A DNA stretch of 64,000 nucleotides from Haematococcus lacustris. Taxonomy: Eukaryota; Chlorophyta; Chlorophyceae; Chlamydomonadales; Haematococcaceae. Positions 1 through 12,377 of the stretch are shown in pieces. The notes beneath the pieces were generated by a model. The model searched no databases. It had not been told where the DNA came from and was given only the letters and a program-made list of their open reading frames with translations. The position numbers were made by a program, and so were the translations under genes. The stretch's first letter is position 1. Every line of letters starts with the position of its first letter. Location: the NCBI GenBank assembly GCA_030144725.1, contig JASKMD010000015.1:5211810-5275809 (forward strand), given 5' to 3'.

Positions 1-426
1 GCGGTTTTTTTTCTTGTAGCCTCGCAGCTACGCTGTGCTGTACTCTTCCGCTTCTTCCGAGGCATTGCGCCACTAGGCTCATTCCCAGCTACCGTCTCAT
101 ACCTGCTCATACCAGTGTGTCACTCTGCCACATCACTCTCGCACCTCCAGAAGGCAGGCATTGGAGTAACAACAACAGCAGCCGGCTTTATAGTTCTACT
201 ACAGCAGGCTTACTCACCATGGAGTTTGGAAGAAGTTGGAATAGCGGACTCAGCAACGGAGTTTTGTAACAACCCATGTTGTCAAGTCCAATTCGAACAT
301 CAGCAGCATTGCATGCTGCCGAGGACCAGCAACCGCAGGCCACAGCCTCTTGGTTCTGACACTCAAGGCATTAGGTCTGTAAGCCTTTGACGGTTGCACC
401 ACTCCTGCTCCCTGTCGTGCATGCAG

Positions 427-1570
427 GCGTACATTCACAGCCGCAACATCATCCACAGGGTGGGTCTCAGGGCTTGAAGAGAGGCAGGTAGCCTGGCACA
501 CACTGGCAGGCAGTGCTATGTAAGGAGCAGGCAGGGGTGGTGTGGCTGCGGGGCCGGCTCCCTCACCTCCTGTTTAGCTGGCCCTGCCAGCAGTAAGGCC
601 ATCACCTGTGTCGCCAAGTGCTCTATCACTCCATGTCTATGCTTCCATTCCATGTGAGGTTCCCAGCTGTGCAGTTGTGCGCACGTTGGACATAGCCACA
701 GAGCAAGACAGGGTTGCTGAGGTACTAGCCTGGCCTGCCCCTCACCCCAAACTGCTCGTGTTGTTGTGCAGTGCATGGCACCTGTACTGAATCAAGCTGC
801 TCTGCTGCTGTTGCTGCCTGCTGTGCCGCAGGACCTGAAGCCAGACAATGTGTTGCTGCAGGACAGCCCTGACGGTGTGGTCGCCAAGGTGTGCCGGGCA
901 GTCGGTGGGAGTCAGGACATGAGGCTGTAGCACCAGCACCTCAGGCCCTCCTCAGCCAGGGCTCTCCTCCCCTGCACACTGCCATAGCCTTCCATTAGCC
1001 GCAAAGGTGGTGCCTGGCCACAGGTGGCTGACCTGGGCCTGAGTGTGGTCCTGGGGCGGCACCAGACCCACCTCAGCGACGCCCGTGCGGGCACTCCACT
1101 GTACATGGCGCCGGAGGTGTTGCAGGGCCACAGCAGCCGGGCAGGCGACGTGTACAGCTTTGGCGTGATGGCCTGGGAGCTGCTCCACGGCTGCACTGTG
1201 TGGACCCGGCTGCAACAGATGTGAGTGGAGGAGGCTGCCTGCTCCCTGGCTTGATTGCACTCGCCCTGACCCTGCCTGTTAACGTCCCTCCCACTGCTTG
1301 GCCTTTTTCTCATGCACTGTGCAGCACCCAGGAGCCAAGGTACCTGCAGGGCTTCAAGCCCCACCCCCAACTCTTTCATCACGACTGGCGGCGCCAGCCT
1401 GTGGGCCCTGCAGCGGCCCTGGTGCAGCCGGTGCTCAGGGGGCTGCAGGAGCTGGTGGACTGCTGCCTGCAGCCACGACCCAATGCCCGCCCCTCCTTCC
1501 AAGATTTGACACAACGTCTTGCCGCCCTTGTCGAGGTGCACGCCAGTGTGATGCACAACACATCACACAG
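427..1570 (+). CDS. Protein kinase, catalytic-domain 3' half (TKL/Raf-like), partial
   Basis: Four exons can be placed: 427-459, 832-888, 1024-1220 and 1325-1570, with GT-AG introns and matching phases. Exon 1 encodes AYIHSRNIIHR and exon 2 DLKPDNVLL, so an intron splits the HRDLKPDN catalytic loop between Arg and Asp. Exon 3 gives ADLGLS in place of DFG, then GTPLYMAPEVL (activation-loop end and APE motif) and DVYSFGVMAWELL (subdomain IX). Exon 4 gives LVDCCLQPRPNARPSFQDL, the subdomain XI Arg region. The order and wording fit serine/threonine or tyrosine-kinase-like kinases. No upstream exon (P-loop, VAIK) was recognised in 1-426, and a good GTGAGT donor at 1571 implies at least one more 3' exon that I could not place. 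DLG instead of DFG is tolerated in active kinases. Substrate unknown. Confidence 0.8.
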
Positions 1571-2467
1571 GTGAGTTGGTAGGGAGCCAACCACATTCTT
1601 AGCCCGCATTAACACGCATGAACACGCATAAGAACCAAGTGAGGGCAGCACGTGATGATTTATGCCACATGATTGCTATAGTACTAGGGTTGGACGACTC
1701 CCCATAAACATCGGAGGGTTGCTTGGGATGCTGAAATAAGTTCCCATGATGAGGAGAATTGAGCTAGCAGAGATGGCCAAACAAATGTGTGCATTGCACA
1801 TGGGTCCCTCATGGGCTATGCCTGTGGGTTGACGGCGCGTTTCCAATGGACGGAGAAAAGAGAAAAGAGATCGCCCATGTGCATGAATTCAAACGCGTTT
1901 CCAATGGACGGAGAAAAGAGATAAGAGATGCATGGAAGTCCACTTTCCAGCCGCCGCCTACGCCTTCATTGATCTACACACGAGCTGCCCAGCAACATGG
2001 ATAGCAGCAGCAGCAGCGGTTACAGCGGAAGTAGAGGCAAGTTAAACAAAGGGAGAATGTTTAACAAATGTTTAACACGACCGCCAGGTCTCGCTCCGCA
2101 GTCGCGATGGAAGGCGAAGCAACCGCGACCCCAATGTTCGAACCAATGCACACACGCAGCCTTCCCGCGAACCAAAGCTACACGCAGAGCTACAGTGGTC
2201 GGCTGGTGTTTCACTATGATGTAAATGTGCTTGGAGCAGGCCATGGCTGGTCGGCTGTAGCTTTGGGGGTTGGCTGTAGCTCTGGGGGCGATCTTTTCAT
2301 ATGGTATGGGAACAAGGACGCAATTGTCCCGTTAGCTGGGATGGTGGCAGGTATGATGGGGTCAAGCATCGCAGGCGCAAGTGCACAATGTGCGCCGTGC
2401 AAGTCAGTCGTGCAAGTCAGTGCAGTTGTGCAAGTCAGGCTGCGGGGCTAATCAGGCTAACTAGTCA
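1571..2467. other. Non-coding stretch between kinase exons and transposon nest
   Basis: I recognise no gene here. An open frame at 2068-2451 (+) has no family signature. The stretch holds the duplicated purine-rich motif listed separately, and short direct repeats of GTGCAAGTCAGT near 2395-2440 just before the alpha insertion point. Confidence 0.4.
1837..1934 (+). repeat. Dispersed purine-rich repeat, two copies
   Basis: Two near-identical copies (about 1837-1872 and 1895-1930) begin GCGTTTCCAATGGACGGAG and run into AAAAGAGATAAGAGAT-like purines. The same motif returns near 31122-31270 in inverted arrangement, so it is a dispersed element and not a local duplication only. Confidence 0.6.
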
Positions 2468-2602
2468 CACTCAGGCAAATTAGTAACAGCATTTTTGAGA
2501 TTCGGAGCCTCGGATTTGGTACATAGTCAAATGAAGGCATTGTAAGATTGGGGGTTGAAACTAAAATTCGTGATTTTGCGCGGTTGGTGAGATACGGCCA
2601 TG

Positions 2603-3156
2603 CTACAGTACTGTAGATGTCTACAGTACTGTCGGGGTACCTCGCGAGTACACGAACAGTACTGTAGATGTCTACAGTACTGTAGACATCTACAGTACTG
2701 TAGGTACCTCGAGGTACCTCGAGAGACCATTTACAGTACTGTAGACATCTACAGTACTGTAGACATCTACAGTACTGTAGACATCTACAGTACTGTAGGT
2801 ACCTCGAGGTACCTCGAGAGACCATTTACAGTACTGTAGACATCTACAGTACTGTAGACATCTACAGTACTGTAGACCTCTACAGTACTGTAGACATCTA
2901 CAGTACTGTAGACATCTACAGTACTGTAGACATCTACAGTACAATAGACATCTACAGTACTGTAGGTACCTCGAGGTACCTCGAGAGACCATTTACAGTA
3001 CTGTAGACATCTACAGTACTGTAGACATCTACAGTACTGTAAACATCTACAGTACTGTAGACATCTACAGTACTGTAGACATCTACAGTACTGTAATCAT
3101 CTACAGTACCTCGAGGTACCTCGAGGTACCTCGAGAGACCATTTACAGTACTGTAG
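2603..3156. repeat. Alpha left subterminal palindromic satellite
   Basis: Tandem 18-bp units built on the perfect 14-bp palindrome CTACAGTACTGTAG plus ACAT, interrupted four to five times by GGTACCTCGAGGTACC, itself a perfect palindrome, followed by TCGAGAGACCATTTA. Open frames across it exist on both strands only because of periodicity. Subterminal arrays of this kind are typical transposase-binding zones of CACTA elements; that role is inferred. Confidence 0.9.
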
Positions 3157-4459
3157 CCTTTAAGCACTTAAAAAAATTTTGAACATCTCACTTGCATTCA
3201 GGCATCCGTCCAACACTTAGTCGCAGCATCGTGTAGCCGGTATTGCAGCGATGGCATCGCACGAGGTTACCCATACTCGCAGCCGCATCTAGCCCATACT
3301 CGCAGCCACATACTCGGCAATCAACCTCGCGGCCACACAGCTGGTCCACAGATGGCATCGCACGAGGTTACCCATACTCGCAGCCACATCTACCCCATAC
3401 TCGCAGCCACATACTCGGCAATCAACCTCGCGGCCACACAGCTGGTCCAGCAGCGCAGAAGCATACCTGTGAGGCAGCTCGGTGCGAGGATCTCACCTCG
3501 CAGCCAGCCTCGCAGCCATTTTCCTCGCAGCCAGCCTCGCAGCCAGTTTCGCAGCCAGCCTCGCAGCCAGCCTCGCAGCCAGCATCGCAGCTAGCCTCGC
3601 GGCCAGTTTCCTCGCAACGATTCTCCGCAATTATCGCAAGCATTGATGCACCAACGCAAGGCAGGTGCAACGTGTTGTGAGCAGCGAAGAGGCCAGACGG
3701 ACCATGGTAAGAGCTTAGGACCAAGGTAAGAGCTTAGAAGGAGCTAGCATTGCGCAGCATAGCCCTTAGTATCCAGCCTAACCGCTACCACACCTGGTTG
3801 CTGCAGGCCTTACAATCACGCCTAGTACCTCCCTGTTCACCACCCCCTCCCAGTCCCCCTCACCACCACCACCACCACCACCACCACCACCACCATTTCA
3901 TCACCTCCCACAACGTTCCCACTGTTGCCTCCCTTGTGTTGCAGCCCAGCCCAGCCCAGCCCAGCCCAGCCCAGCCCAGCCCAGCCCAGCCCAGCCCAGC
4001 CCAGCCCAGCCCAGCCCAGCCCAGCCCAGCCCAGCCCAGCCCAGCCCAGCCCAGCCCAGCCCAGCCCAGCCCAGCCCAGCCCAGCCCAGCCCAGCCCAGC
4101 CCAGCCCAGCCCAGCCCAGCCCAGCCCAGCCCAGCCCAGCCCAGCCCAGCCCAGCCCAGCCCAGCCCAGCCCAGCCCAGCCCAGCCCAGCCCAGCCCAGC
4201 CCAGCCCAGCCCAGCCCAGCCCAGCCCAGCCCAGCCCAACCCAACCCAACCCAACCCACCCCCGCCCAGCCCAACCCGGTTGAGCCTCCCGCCTCCCCAC
4301 CTCCCGCCTCCCTGCCTCCCGCCTCCCCGTCTCCCGCCTCCCTGCCTCCCACCTCCCGCCTTCCACATCTACCTCCCCTCCCCGCCTTCACTCTTCCACT
4401 CCCCCCCCCTTCACTCAGCAGCCAAAAGGTAGGTAAGTGCTACAGTGCCCCTACTATAT
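3157..4459 (+). repeat. Alpha interior: GCAGCC-rich, CCA and AGCCC microsatellites (copy A)
   Basis: 3157-3770 holds imperfect repeats of CTCGCAGCCAG and a duplicated ATGGCATCGCACGAGG block. 3861-3895 is (CCA)n, 3942-4236 is about 59 units of AGCCC, then AACCC variants and CTCCCGCC repeats. No gene is recognised. Long open frames such as (AQPSP)n arise because a 5-bp repeat stays open in several frames. Confidence 0.85.
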
Positions 4460-5293
4460 CTGCTGCTGCTGCCACTGCTGCTGCTGCTGCTGCCACTGCT
4501 GCTGCTGCTGCTGCTGCCCCTACTGCTGCTGCTGCTACCCCCCTACTGCTGCTGCTGCTGCCCCCCCTACTGCTGCTGCTGCCCCCCCTACTGCTGCTGC
4601 TGCTGCCACTGCTGCTGCTGCTGCTGCTGCCCCTGCTGCTGCTGCTGCTACCCCCCTACTGCTGCTGCTGCTACCCCCCCTACTGCTGCTGCTGCTGCCC
4701 CCCCTACTGCTGCTGCTGCTGCCACTGCTGCTGCTGCTGCTACCCCCCCTACTGCTGCTGCTGCTGCCCCCCTGCTGCTGCTGCTGCTGCCCCCCCTACT
4801 GCTGCTGCTGCTGCCCCCCCTACTGCTGCTGCTGCTGCTGCCACTGCTGCTGCTGCTGCTGCCCCCCCTACTGCTGCTGCTGCTGCCCCCCCTACTGCTG
4901 CTGCTGCTGCTACCCCCCTACTGCTGCTGCTGCTACCCCCCTACTGCTGCTGCTGCTGCCCCCCCTACTGCTGCTGCTGCTGCCACTGCTGCTGCTGCTG
5001 CTGCCACTGCTGCTGCTGCTGCTACCCCCCTACTGCTGCTGCTGCCCCCCTGCTGCTGCTGCTGCTACCCCCCCTACTGCTGCTGCTGCTGCCCCCCTGC
5101 TGCTGCTGCTGCTGCCACTGCTGCTGCTGCTGCTGCCACTGCTGCTGCTGCTGCTGCCCCCCCTACTGCTGCTGCTGCTGCCCCCCCTACTGCTGCTGCT
5201 GCTGCCACTGCTGCTGCTGCTGCTGCCACTGCTGCTGCTGCTGCTGCCCCCCTGCTGCTGCTGCTGCCACTGCTGCTGCTGCTGCTGCTGCCA
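4460..5293 (+). repeat. CTG/CCCCCTA array of alpha (copy A)
   Basis: Runs of 4-8 CTG units separated by CCACTG, CCCCCCTA or CTACCCCC. It breaks off at 5293, where beta starts, and resumes at 26668 in the same style, showing that beta inserted into it. Confidence 0.9.
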
Positions 5294-6271
5294 CACTCCG
5301 GCAAATTAAGGCCTGGCTGGCTTGGAAAACCTGAGAGTTGAGTTCTGAAACTTGGTATGTAGGCTGTGACCTAGGGGAGTACAAGCCTCTCTCGGGCCAA
5401 AGTGTAATTCTCAGTCGTTGGGGAGTTGCTGGACCAGGTGTGAGGCTGTGACCCTGATTTTGGCTAAGGGAGTTGGCACCGAGTGACCAAAGTGACTTTT
5501 CATGAAATGTGAGTATGAGCGATTGTAGAAGGTGGTTACAGCTGCCCAACCCAATAGGTAGCATGCAAAAAGTCCAAGCCAGTGATAAGTTATGGCCCCT
5601 TTTAGGTGACCCTGCGCAGGTTTTAGTACCCCTCTTGCCCAAAGGGGGGGTGACTTGACCCTCCGCAGGGTCAGACGTGACCCTCCGCAGGGTTTTGTGA
5701 CCCTCCGCAGGGTCAGACGTGACCCTCCGCAGGGTTTCGTGACCCTGCGCAGGGTTAAGTACCCCTCTTGGCCGAAGGGGGGGTGACGTGACCCTGCGGA
5801 GGGTCAGACGACCTAGGCATTCCTGACCCTGCGGAGGGTCAACTGTGGCATGGAAAACATCATGTGTGCATGCAGGTTTCGCAAAGGAACCGCGAAGGAA
5901 GCAAAGAAAATGCGAAGGGAATCCAAACTGCCCCGCCAAGCTGGCATGCTGCATAATGGCAGCCAGGAGCAGCCAGGAGCAGCGAACCAGACATCGTCGC
6001 GAAAAGGGTAGCCACGAGCTAGACCGCCATCTCTAGCCATACAGCATTCGCGACCAGCCATAGCAATCAGGTCAGGCGATAGGATCAAGAGGCAACACTG
6101 CACACAGCACACGCATATCGCAGGAGCTAGCAGCCAGGAGCAGCCAGGAGCAGCCAGGAGCAGCCAGGAGCAAATAGCAGCCTCATTCGTAGAAGACATC
6201 GCAATTGCTACGCAAAAGAGGCATAGCGATGTTAGCGATGTAGTTATGCCAGCCAGCCATCGCCAGCTAGC
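5294..6271 (+). mobile_element. Beta left arm, duplicated copy A
   Basis: Begins with the terminal sequence CACTCCGGCAAATTAAGGCC. Subterminal repeats around 5610-5845 contain GACCCTCCGCAGGGTC and the perfect palindrome GACCCTGCGCAGGGT(C) forms. It ends in CTAGC (6267-6271), the copia target site. The arm is present a second time at 12378-13355. Confidence 0.85.
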
Positions 6272-6532
6272 TGTTGGAAAGTTTGCCCTCCCGGTGCAGT
6301 TGTTTTAGAGCACCAGGATAGTAGGGCGCGTGCCAGCGGCCTAGCCGAAGAGTGTACGAGTGTGACTGCGTGATATAGAGCAGTTGCCAGGCATAGGACG
6401 GCACCCTGAACTGGTGTCGTCGTCTGCCCGTGCAATCTTAACAGGTAGGCGCGTGCTGTGCGCCAAGCTTGTTCTGGCAGTTCTGTGTAAAACCCTGAAC
6501 TGGTGTCGTCGTCTGCCCGTGCAATCTTAACA
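6272..6532 (+). repeat. Copia LTR, duplicated copy A
   Basis: A 261-bp LTR starting TGTTGGAAAGTTTGCC and ending ATCTTAACA. The preceding CTAGC matches the target duplication. A 27-bp motif (CCCTGAACTGGTGTCGTCG...) occurs twice within it. Confidence 0.9.
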
Positions 6533-6619
6533 GGTTATGGGCCCACGCGCTGACGCGTGTTAAGACGCCAGTAAGTTGCTGGCTAGGGTTCGTGTGGTTG
6601 ACAGCCGAGTCGACCAGCG

Positions 6620-9600
6620 ATGGCAACTAATCCCTCGCTTCCTATCCATCAGCCGACTATTCTCGATGATGATAACTGGCCGATCTGGAGCATTCGGACT
6701 GAGGGCCTGCTGATCGAAGCAGGCCTCTGGTCCGTCGTCGCCGACGGCGTCACCCCCTCACCCACTGCGCCAGCAGCCAACGCTACTCAGCAATAGCAGG
6801 CTGCTTACAATGCTGAGCTAACTCGCTTTCGCGCAGAAACAGCCCTGGATCAGAAAGCCAAAGCCTTCATTCAGCGGCACGTCTCCAATCTCCACATCTT
6901 CACTGTCAAGAACGCAGACTCAGCGCAGGACGCCTGGGAAACCCTCGAATCCCAGTTCACCCAATCGTCAGTCGCGCGACAGTCGCAGCTGCAGCAGCAA
7001 CTCAGCCTCCTGCGGATGGAACCCGGCGAGTCAGTAGCGCGCTTCTATGCGCGTTTGCAGCAGCTGCTAACAGAGCTTGAAGCATGCAGCTGCGAAACCT
7101 CTGAGTCCACAGTTGTGCTGGCCATTCTGGCAGCCCTGCCGCCTGAGTATGAAGGCACTGTCAAGAGACTGCGCTATGATCAGACCAGCGCAGACCTGAC
7201 TGTTGAGCGCATCAAGCGTGTGTTGCTGCAGAAAGAGGCAGACCTGCTCGCCAAGCAGATGCAGCAGCAGCTCAGCACCTCCTCATCCACACTCTGGTCG
7301 TACTCCTCCTCTTCTGAGCACAGGGGGGCTGGGAGCTCTAGCGGCCAGGGGGGCAGGGGCAGAAGCAGGGCCCCTCAGCAGCCTCGTGAGCAGCAGACCA
7401 GGGCTCAGTCTCCTGACAGGTCCAGCAGGGATGCTAGCTCACATGCTCATCTGACCTGCAACTACTGTGCCAAGCCAGGTCACATCATGTCTGAGTGCTT
7501 CACCTTTGACAGGGATCAGCGCAACCGCATGAAGACCCTGTTCAGCAACCCTGCCAGACCCAGCAGCCCTGGCAGAAGGCCCAGCTCAGGCAGAAGCGCC
7601 AGCCCAGCCAGGCCATCCAGCCCCAGCAGAGGCAGGACCCAAACTCCTGGCAGGGCAGCAGCTCAGAGCCCAAGCAGGGGTGCCTCCCTGTTCACTGCCA
7701 CTGCTGACGATGATGATGATGATGTTGATGACCTTGATGATGTCCTCATGCAGATGGTGCAGCCCAGACTGAACTTCAACAGCGAATTGTACAGCCCTTT
7801 CTTCATTGACTCAGGTGCATCCCAGCATATCCTGAAGGACCTGCAGTTCTTCTATGACTACACAGCCTTTGCACCTGACAAGCACAGGCCAGTGAAGCTG
7901 GCAGCTGCAGGCCACAGGGTCTGGGCAGTCGGAGCTGGCAGTGTGTTTCTCAGCACCAAGCGAGGCTCCTGGTTTCTCAGCCATGCCCTGTATGTGCCTG
8001 ACAGCAAGGAGAACTTCATCTCAGTGGCAGCAGCAACAGCTGAGGGCAGCAGCTTTCTATTCCGTGAAGATCTGTGCCAGATCAGCAGCAACCAGTTTGG
8101 CAGCATGTTCAGAGTCAATGCTCACAAGGTCAGGAACTCCTACATCCTGGCTGCTGTCCCTATGCCTGATGGCCCAGATACAGACTCTGAGCCTGAGAAG
8201 CTGTACGGCATCCAGCAGTCAACCCTACAGCCCGACAACCGAGTGCGGCTGAAGCCTCTGACAAACACTGCTGCGCCCTCCGCCAACAGCGCCACATCCA
8301 ACTCCCCCAAGGTGTGGCACCAGCGCCTGTGTCATGCTTCCTATGCTGCTCTATCCCGTATGCAGTCAGAAGGCATGGTGTCAGGTGTTCCTGTTACAGC
8401 GTCACAGTTTCGGGCAGCTGCCACTGACCCAACAGTGTGTGTGGGGTGTGTCAAGGGCAAACAGCACAAGAATGTCGCCTTTGCAAACCCACCCCCAAAT
8501 GCAGCTCCAGTGACAGCACCCCTTGGCCTGATCCACATGGATGTCTGTGGCCCCATGCATGCAAGGGCCAGAGAGGGCAGCCTTTATGTAGCTACCTTCC
8601 TTGACGAGCACACCAAGCTGTCTGTGTGTGTGCCCATCAGCAGCAAGTCGCAAGTCCCAGATGTGGTCAGAACTGTGATAGAACAGCTGGAGACTCAGTC
8701 CGGCTTCCGCTGCAAAGCCATCCGCACAGACAATGGAACAGAGTATGTCAACAGCCGTATGACAGAGTACTGCAGCAGCAAAGGCATAGTGCATCAGCAC
8801 TCAGCACCATACAGCCCTCAGCAGAATGGTGCAGCTGAGCGCCTAAACAGAACAATCTTTGAGAAGGCCCGCAGCATACTCCATGCTGCTGATATCTCTC
8901 TCAGCTTTTGGGCTCATGCAGTCAAGTATGCCAACTACATCAGATGCCTTCTACCTGTGTCAGGTCAGCCACTCACACCCTGGGAAGCTTTCTATGGTGT
9001 CAAGCCTGACCTGTCAGGACTCAGGGTGTTTGGATGCAGGGTATGGCTCCATGTGCCTGACCAGAAGCGCAGCAAGCTACAGCCCAAATCAGTCGAAGGC
9101 ATATTCGTTGGCTACCAGCCTGGCTCCAAAGCCTACCTGGTTGTGGTTGACGGCAGAGAGACCAGCAGCAAGGACATAGTGTTTGACGAGCTGTCAGTCC
9201 TGCAGCCTGTCCGCCAGCATGAACAGCCAGCACAGCCTGTGTTTCTGTTACCCCTCCCACCCAGCCCTTTGAATTCCTCTGAGTCAGCAGCCCCTGCTGA
9301 GGGGGGCAACAGTCTGCAACAGACCAGCAGCAGTGGCTCTGACGACAGTGGGAGCAGCAGCAGTAGCAGCAGCAGCAGCAACAGTAGCAACAGGCCAGGC
9401 AGTAGTGAACAGCAACCACAGTCCAGACCCCTGCAGAGAATTGAGGCACATAACGACAGCAGCAGACCTGATTCTCCACTCAGCGAGCCAGAGCAGCAAG
9501 GCACAGAGCCAGAGCAGATCAGCCTTACTGCCAGATATGAGCCAGGCTCCCACATGTGGCAGCAACAGCAACTTGAGCTCATCAGCAGACTACCCAGGCC

Positions 9601-9955
9601 TGGAATAGGCAGGTTCAGTCTTCGACCCATGCTTCTAGCCAGGGAGACAGTGGGAGCACAGCCAGTCGCACCAGCTACAGCACCAGAAGCAGAGAGAACA
9701 GCAGCATCACCGGCAGCACCAGCATCAGCAAGGCCAGCAGCAACATCAGCTGCAGCACCAGCAGCAGTAAGACCACCAGCATCAGCGGCAGCACCAGCAG
9801 CAGTAAGACCACAAGCGTCAGCTGCAGCACCAGCAGCAGTCAGACCATCAGCATCAGCTGCAGCTGTAATCATCTACAGTACCTCGAGGTACCTCGAGGT
9901 ACCTCGAGAGACCATTTACAGTACTGTAGCCTTTAAGCACTTAAAAAAATTTTGA
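6620..9955 (+). pseudogene. Copia gag-pol, truncated copy A
   Basis: Reads gag (start ATG 6620), the zinc knuckle CNYCAKPGHIMSEC, the protease motif DSGASQH, and integrase (MDVCGPM, RTDNGTEYVN, HSAPYSPQQNGAAERLNR). It then breaks at 9864, before reverse transcriptase, and runs about 30 codons into satellite until a stop at 9953-9955. An in-frame TAG at 6794-6796 interrupts gag at codon 59 and is shared with copy B. Lacking RT and RNase H, this copy cannot support retrotransposition. Confidence 0.92.
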
Positions 9956-10717
9956 ACATCTCACTTGCATTCAGGCATCCGTCCAACACTTAGTCGCAGC
10001 ATCGTGTAGCCGGTATTGCAGCGATGGCATCGCACGAGGTTACCCATACTCGCAGCCGCATCTAGCCCATACTCGCAGCCACATACTCGGCAATTAACCT
10101 CGCGGCCACACAGCTGGTCCACAGATGGCATCGCACGAGGTTACCCATACTCGCAGCCACATCTACCCCATACTCGCAGCCACATACTCGGCAATCAACC
10201 TCGCGGCCACACAGCTGGTCCAGCAGCGCAGAAGCATACCTGTGAGGCAGCTCGGTGCGAGGATCTCACCTCGCAGCCAGCCTCGCAGCCATTTTCCTCG
10301 CAGCCAGCCTCGCAGCCAGTTTCGCAGCCAGCCTCGCAGCCAGCCTCGCAGCCAGCATCGCAGCTAGCCTCGCGGCCAGTTTCCTCGCAACGATTCTCCG
10401 CAATTATCGCAAGCATTGATGCACCAACGCAAGGCAGGTGCAACGTGTTGTGAGCAGCGAAGAGGCCAGACGGACCATGGTAAGAGCTTAGGACCAAGGT
10501 AAGAGCTTAGAAGGAGCTAGCATTGCGCAGCATAGCCCTTAGTATCCAGCCTAACCGCTACCACACCTGGTTGCTGCAGGCCTTACAATCACGCCTAGTA
10601 CCTCCCTGTTCACCACCCCCTCCCAGTCCCCCTCACCACCACCACCACCACCACCACCACCACCACCACCATTTCATCACCTCCCACAACGTTCCCACTG
10701 TTGCCTCCCTTGTGTTG

Positions 10718-10998
10718 CAGCCCAGCCCAGCCCAGCCCAGCCCAGCCCAGCCCAGCCCAGCCCAGCCCAGCCCAGCCCAGCCCAGCCCAGCCCAGCCCAG
10801 CCCAGCCCAGCCCAGCCCAGCCCAGCCCAGCCCAGCCCAGCCCAGCCCAGCCCAGCCCAGCCCAGCCCAGCCCAGCCCAGCCCAGCCCAGCCCAGCCCAG
10901 CCCAGCCCAGCCCAGCCCAGCCCAACCCAACCCAACCCAACCCAACCCAACCCAACCCAACCCAACCCAACCCAACCCAACCCAACCCAACCCAACCC
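10718..10998 (+). repeat. AGCCC/AACCC microsatellite (copy B)
   Basis: Counterpart of 3942-4250. It has fewer AGCCC units and many more AACCC units (10920-10998), showing array turnover since the duplication. Confidence 0.9.
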
Positions 10999-11199
10999 AC
11001 CCCCGCCCAGCCCAACCCGGTTGAGCCTCCCGCCTCCCCACCTCCCGCCTCCCTGCCTCCCGCCTCCCCGTCTCCCGCCTCCCTGCCTCCCACCTCCCGC
11101 CTTCCACATCTACCTCCCCTCCCCGCCTTCACTCTTCCACTCCCCCCCCCTTCACTCAGCAGCCAAAAGGTAGGTAAGTGCTACAGTGCCCCTACTATA

Positions 11200-12377
11200 T
11201 CTGCTGCTGCTGCCACTGCTGCTGCTGCTGCTGCCACTGCTGCTGCTGCTGCTGCTGCCCCTACTGCTGCTGCTGCTACCCCCCTACTGCTGCTGCTGCT
11301 GCCCCCCCTACTGCTGCTGCTGCCCCCCCTACTGCTGCTGCTGCTGCCACTGCTGCTGCTGCTGCTGCTGCCCCTGCTGCTGCTGCTGCTACCCCCCTAC
11401 TGCTGCTGCTGCTGCTGCCACTGCTGCTGCTGCTGCTGCCCCCCCTACTGCTGCTGCTGCTGCCCCCCCTACTGCTGCTGCTGCTGCTACCCCCCTACTG
11501 CTGCTGCTGCTACCCCCCTACTGCTGCTGCTGCTGCCCCCCCTACTGCTGCTGCTGCTGCCACTGCTGCTGCTGCTGCTGCCACTGCTGCTGCTGCTGCT
11601 ACCCCCCTACTGCTGCTGCTGCCCCCCTGCTGCTGCTGCTGCTACCCCCCCCTACTGCTGCTGCTGCTGCCCCCCTGCTGCTGCTGCTGCTGCCACTGCT
11701 GCTGCTGCTGCTGCCACTGCTGCTGCTGCTGCTGCCCCCCCTACTGCTGCTGCTGCTGCCCCCCCTACTGCTGCTGCTGCTGCCACTGCTGCTGCTGCTG
11801 CTGCCACTGCTGCTGCTGCTGCTGCCACTGCTGCTGCTGCTGCTACCCCCCCTACTGCTGCTGCTGCCCCCCCTACTGCTGCTGCTACCCCCCCTACTGC
11901 TGCTGCTGCTGCCCCCCTGCTGCTGCTGCTGCTGCCCCCCCTACTGCTGCTGCTGCTGCCCCCCCTACTGCTGCTGCTGCTGCTGCCACTGCTGCTGCTG
12001 CTGCTGCCCCCCCTACTGCTGCTGCTGCTGCCCCCCCTACTGCTGCTGCTGCTGCTACCCCCCTACTGCTGCTGCTGCTACCCCCCTACTGCTGCTGCTG
12101 CTGCCCCCCCTACTGCTGCTGCTGCTGCCACTGCTGCTGCTGCTGCTGCCACTGCTGCTGCTGCTGCTACCCCCCTACTGCTGCTGCTGCCCCCCTGCTG
12201 CTGCTGCTGCTACCCCCCCCTACTGCTGCTGCTGCTACCCCCCTGCTGCTGCTGCTGCTGCCACTGCTGCTGCTGCTGCTGCCACTGCTGCTGCTGCTGC
12301 TGCCCCCCCTACTGCTGCTGCTGCTGCCCCCCCTACTGCTGCTGCTGCTGCCACTGCTGCTGCTGCTGCTGCTGCCA
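11200..12377 (+). repeat. CTG/CCCCCTA array of alpha (copy B)
   Basis: Same composition as 4460-5293 but about 340 bp longer. Ends where beta begins (CACTCC at 12378) after CCA. Confidence 0.9.

Larger units (their letters stand above)
3091..9863 (+). repeat. 7-kb tandem duplication, copy A
   Basis: Begins in alpha's satellite (CTGTAATCATCTAC at 3091) and ends inside copia pol at 9863/9864, where the sequence returns to CTGTAATCATCTAC. It contains alpha's left interior, the CTG array, beta's left arm, a copia LTR and the first two thirds of gag-pol. It differs from copy B by few substitutions and by microsatellite length. Confidence 0.95.

Noticed and set aside
2603..3156. CRISPR-like array
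   Set aside because: Units are 18-bp palindromes with 4-bp spacers of almost constant sequence in a eukaryotic transposon. There are no unique spacers and no cas genes.
3925..5341. Long frames encoding AQPSP, poly-Ala, poly-Leu and poly-Cys
   Set aside because: Produced by AGCCC and CTG microsatellites inside a transposon. No start context or domain, and lengths differ between the two duplicate copies.
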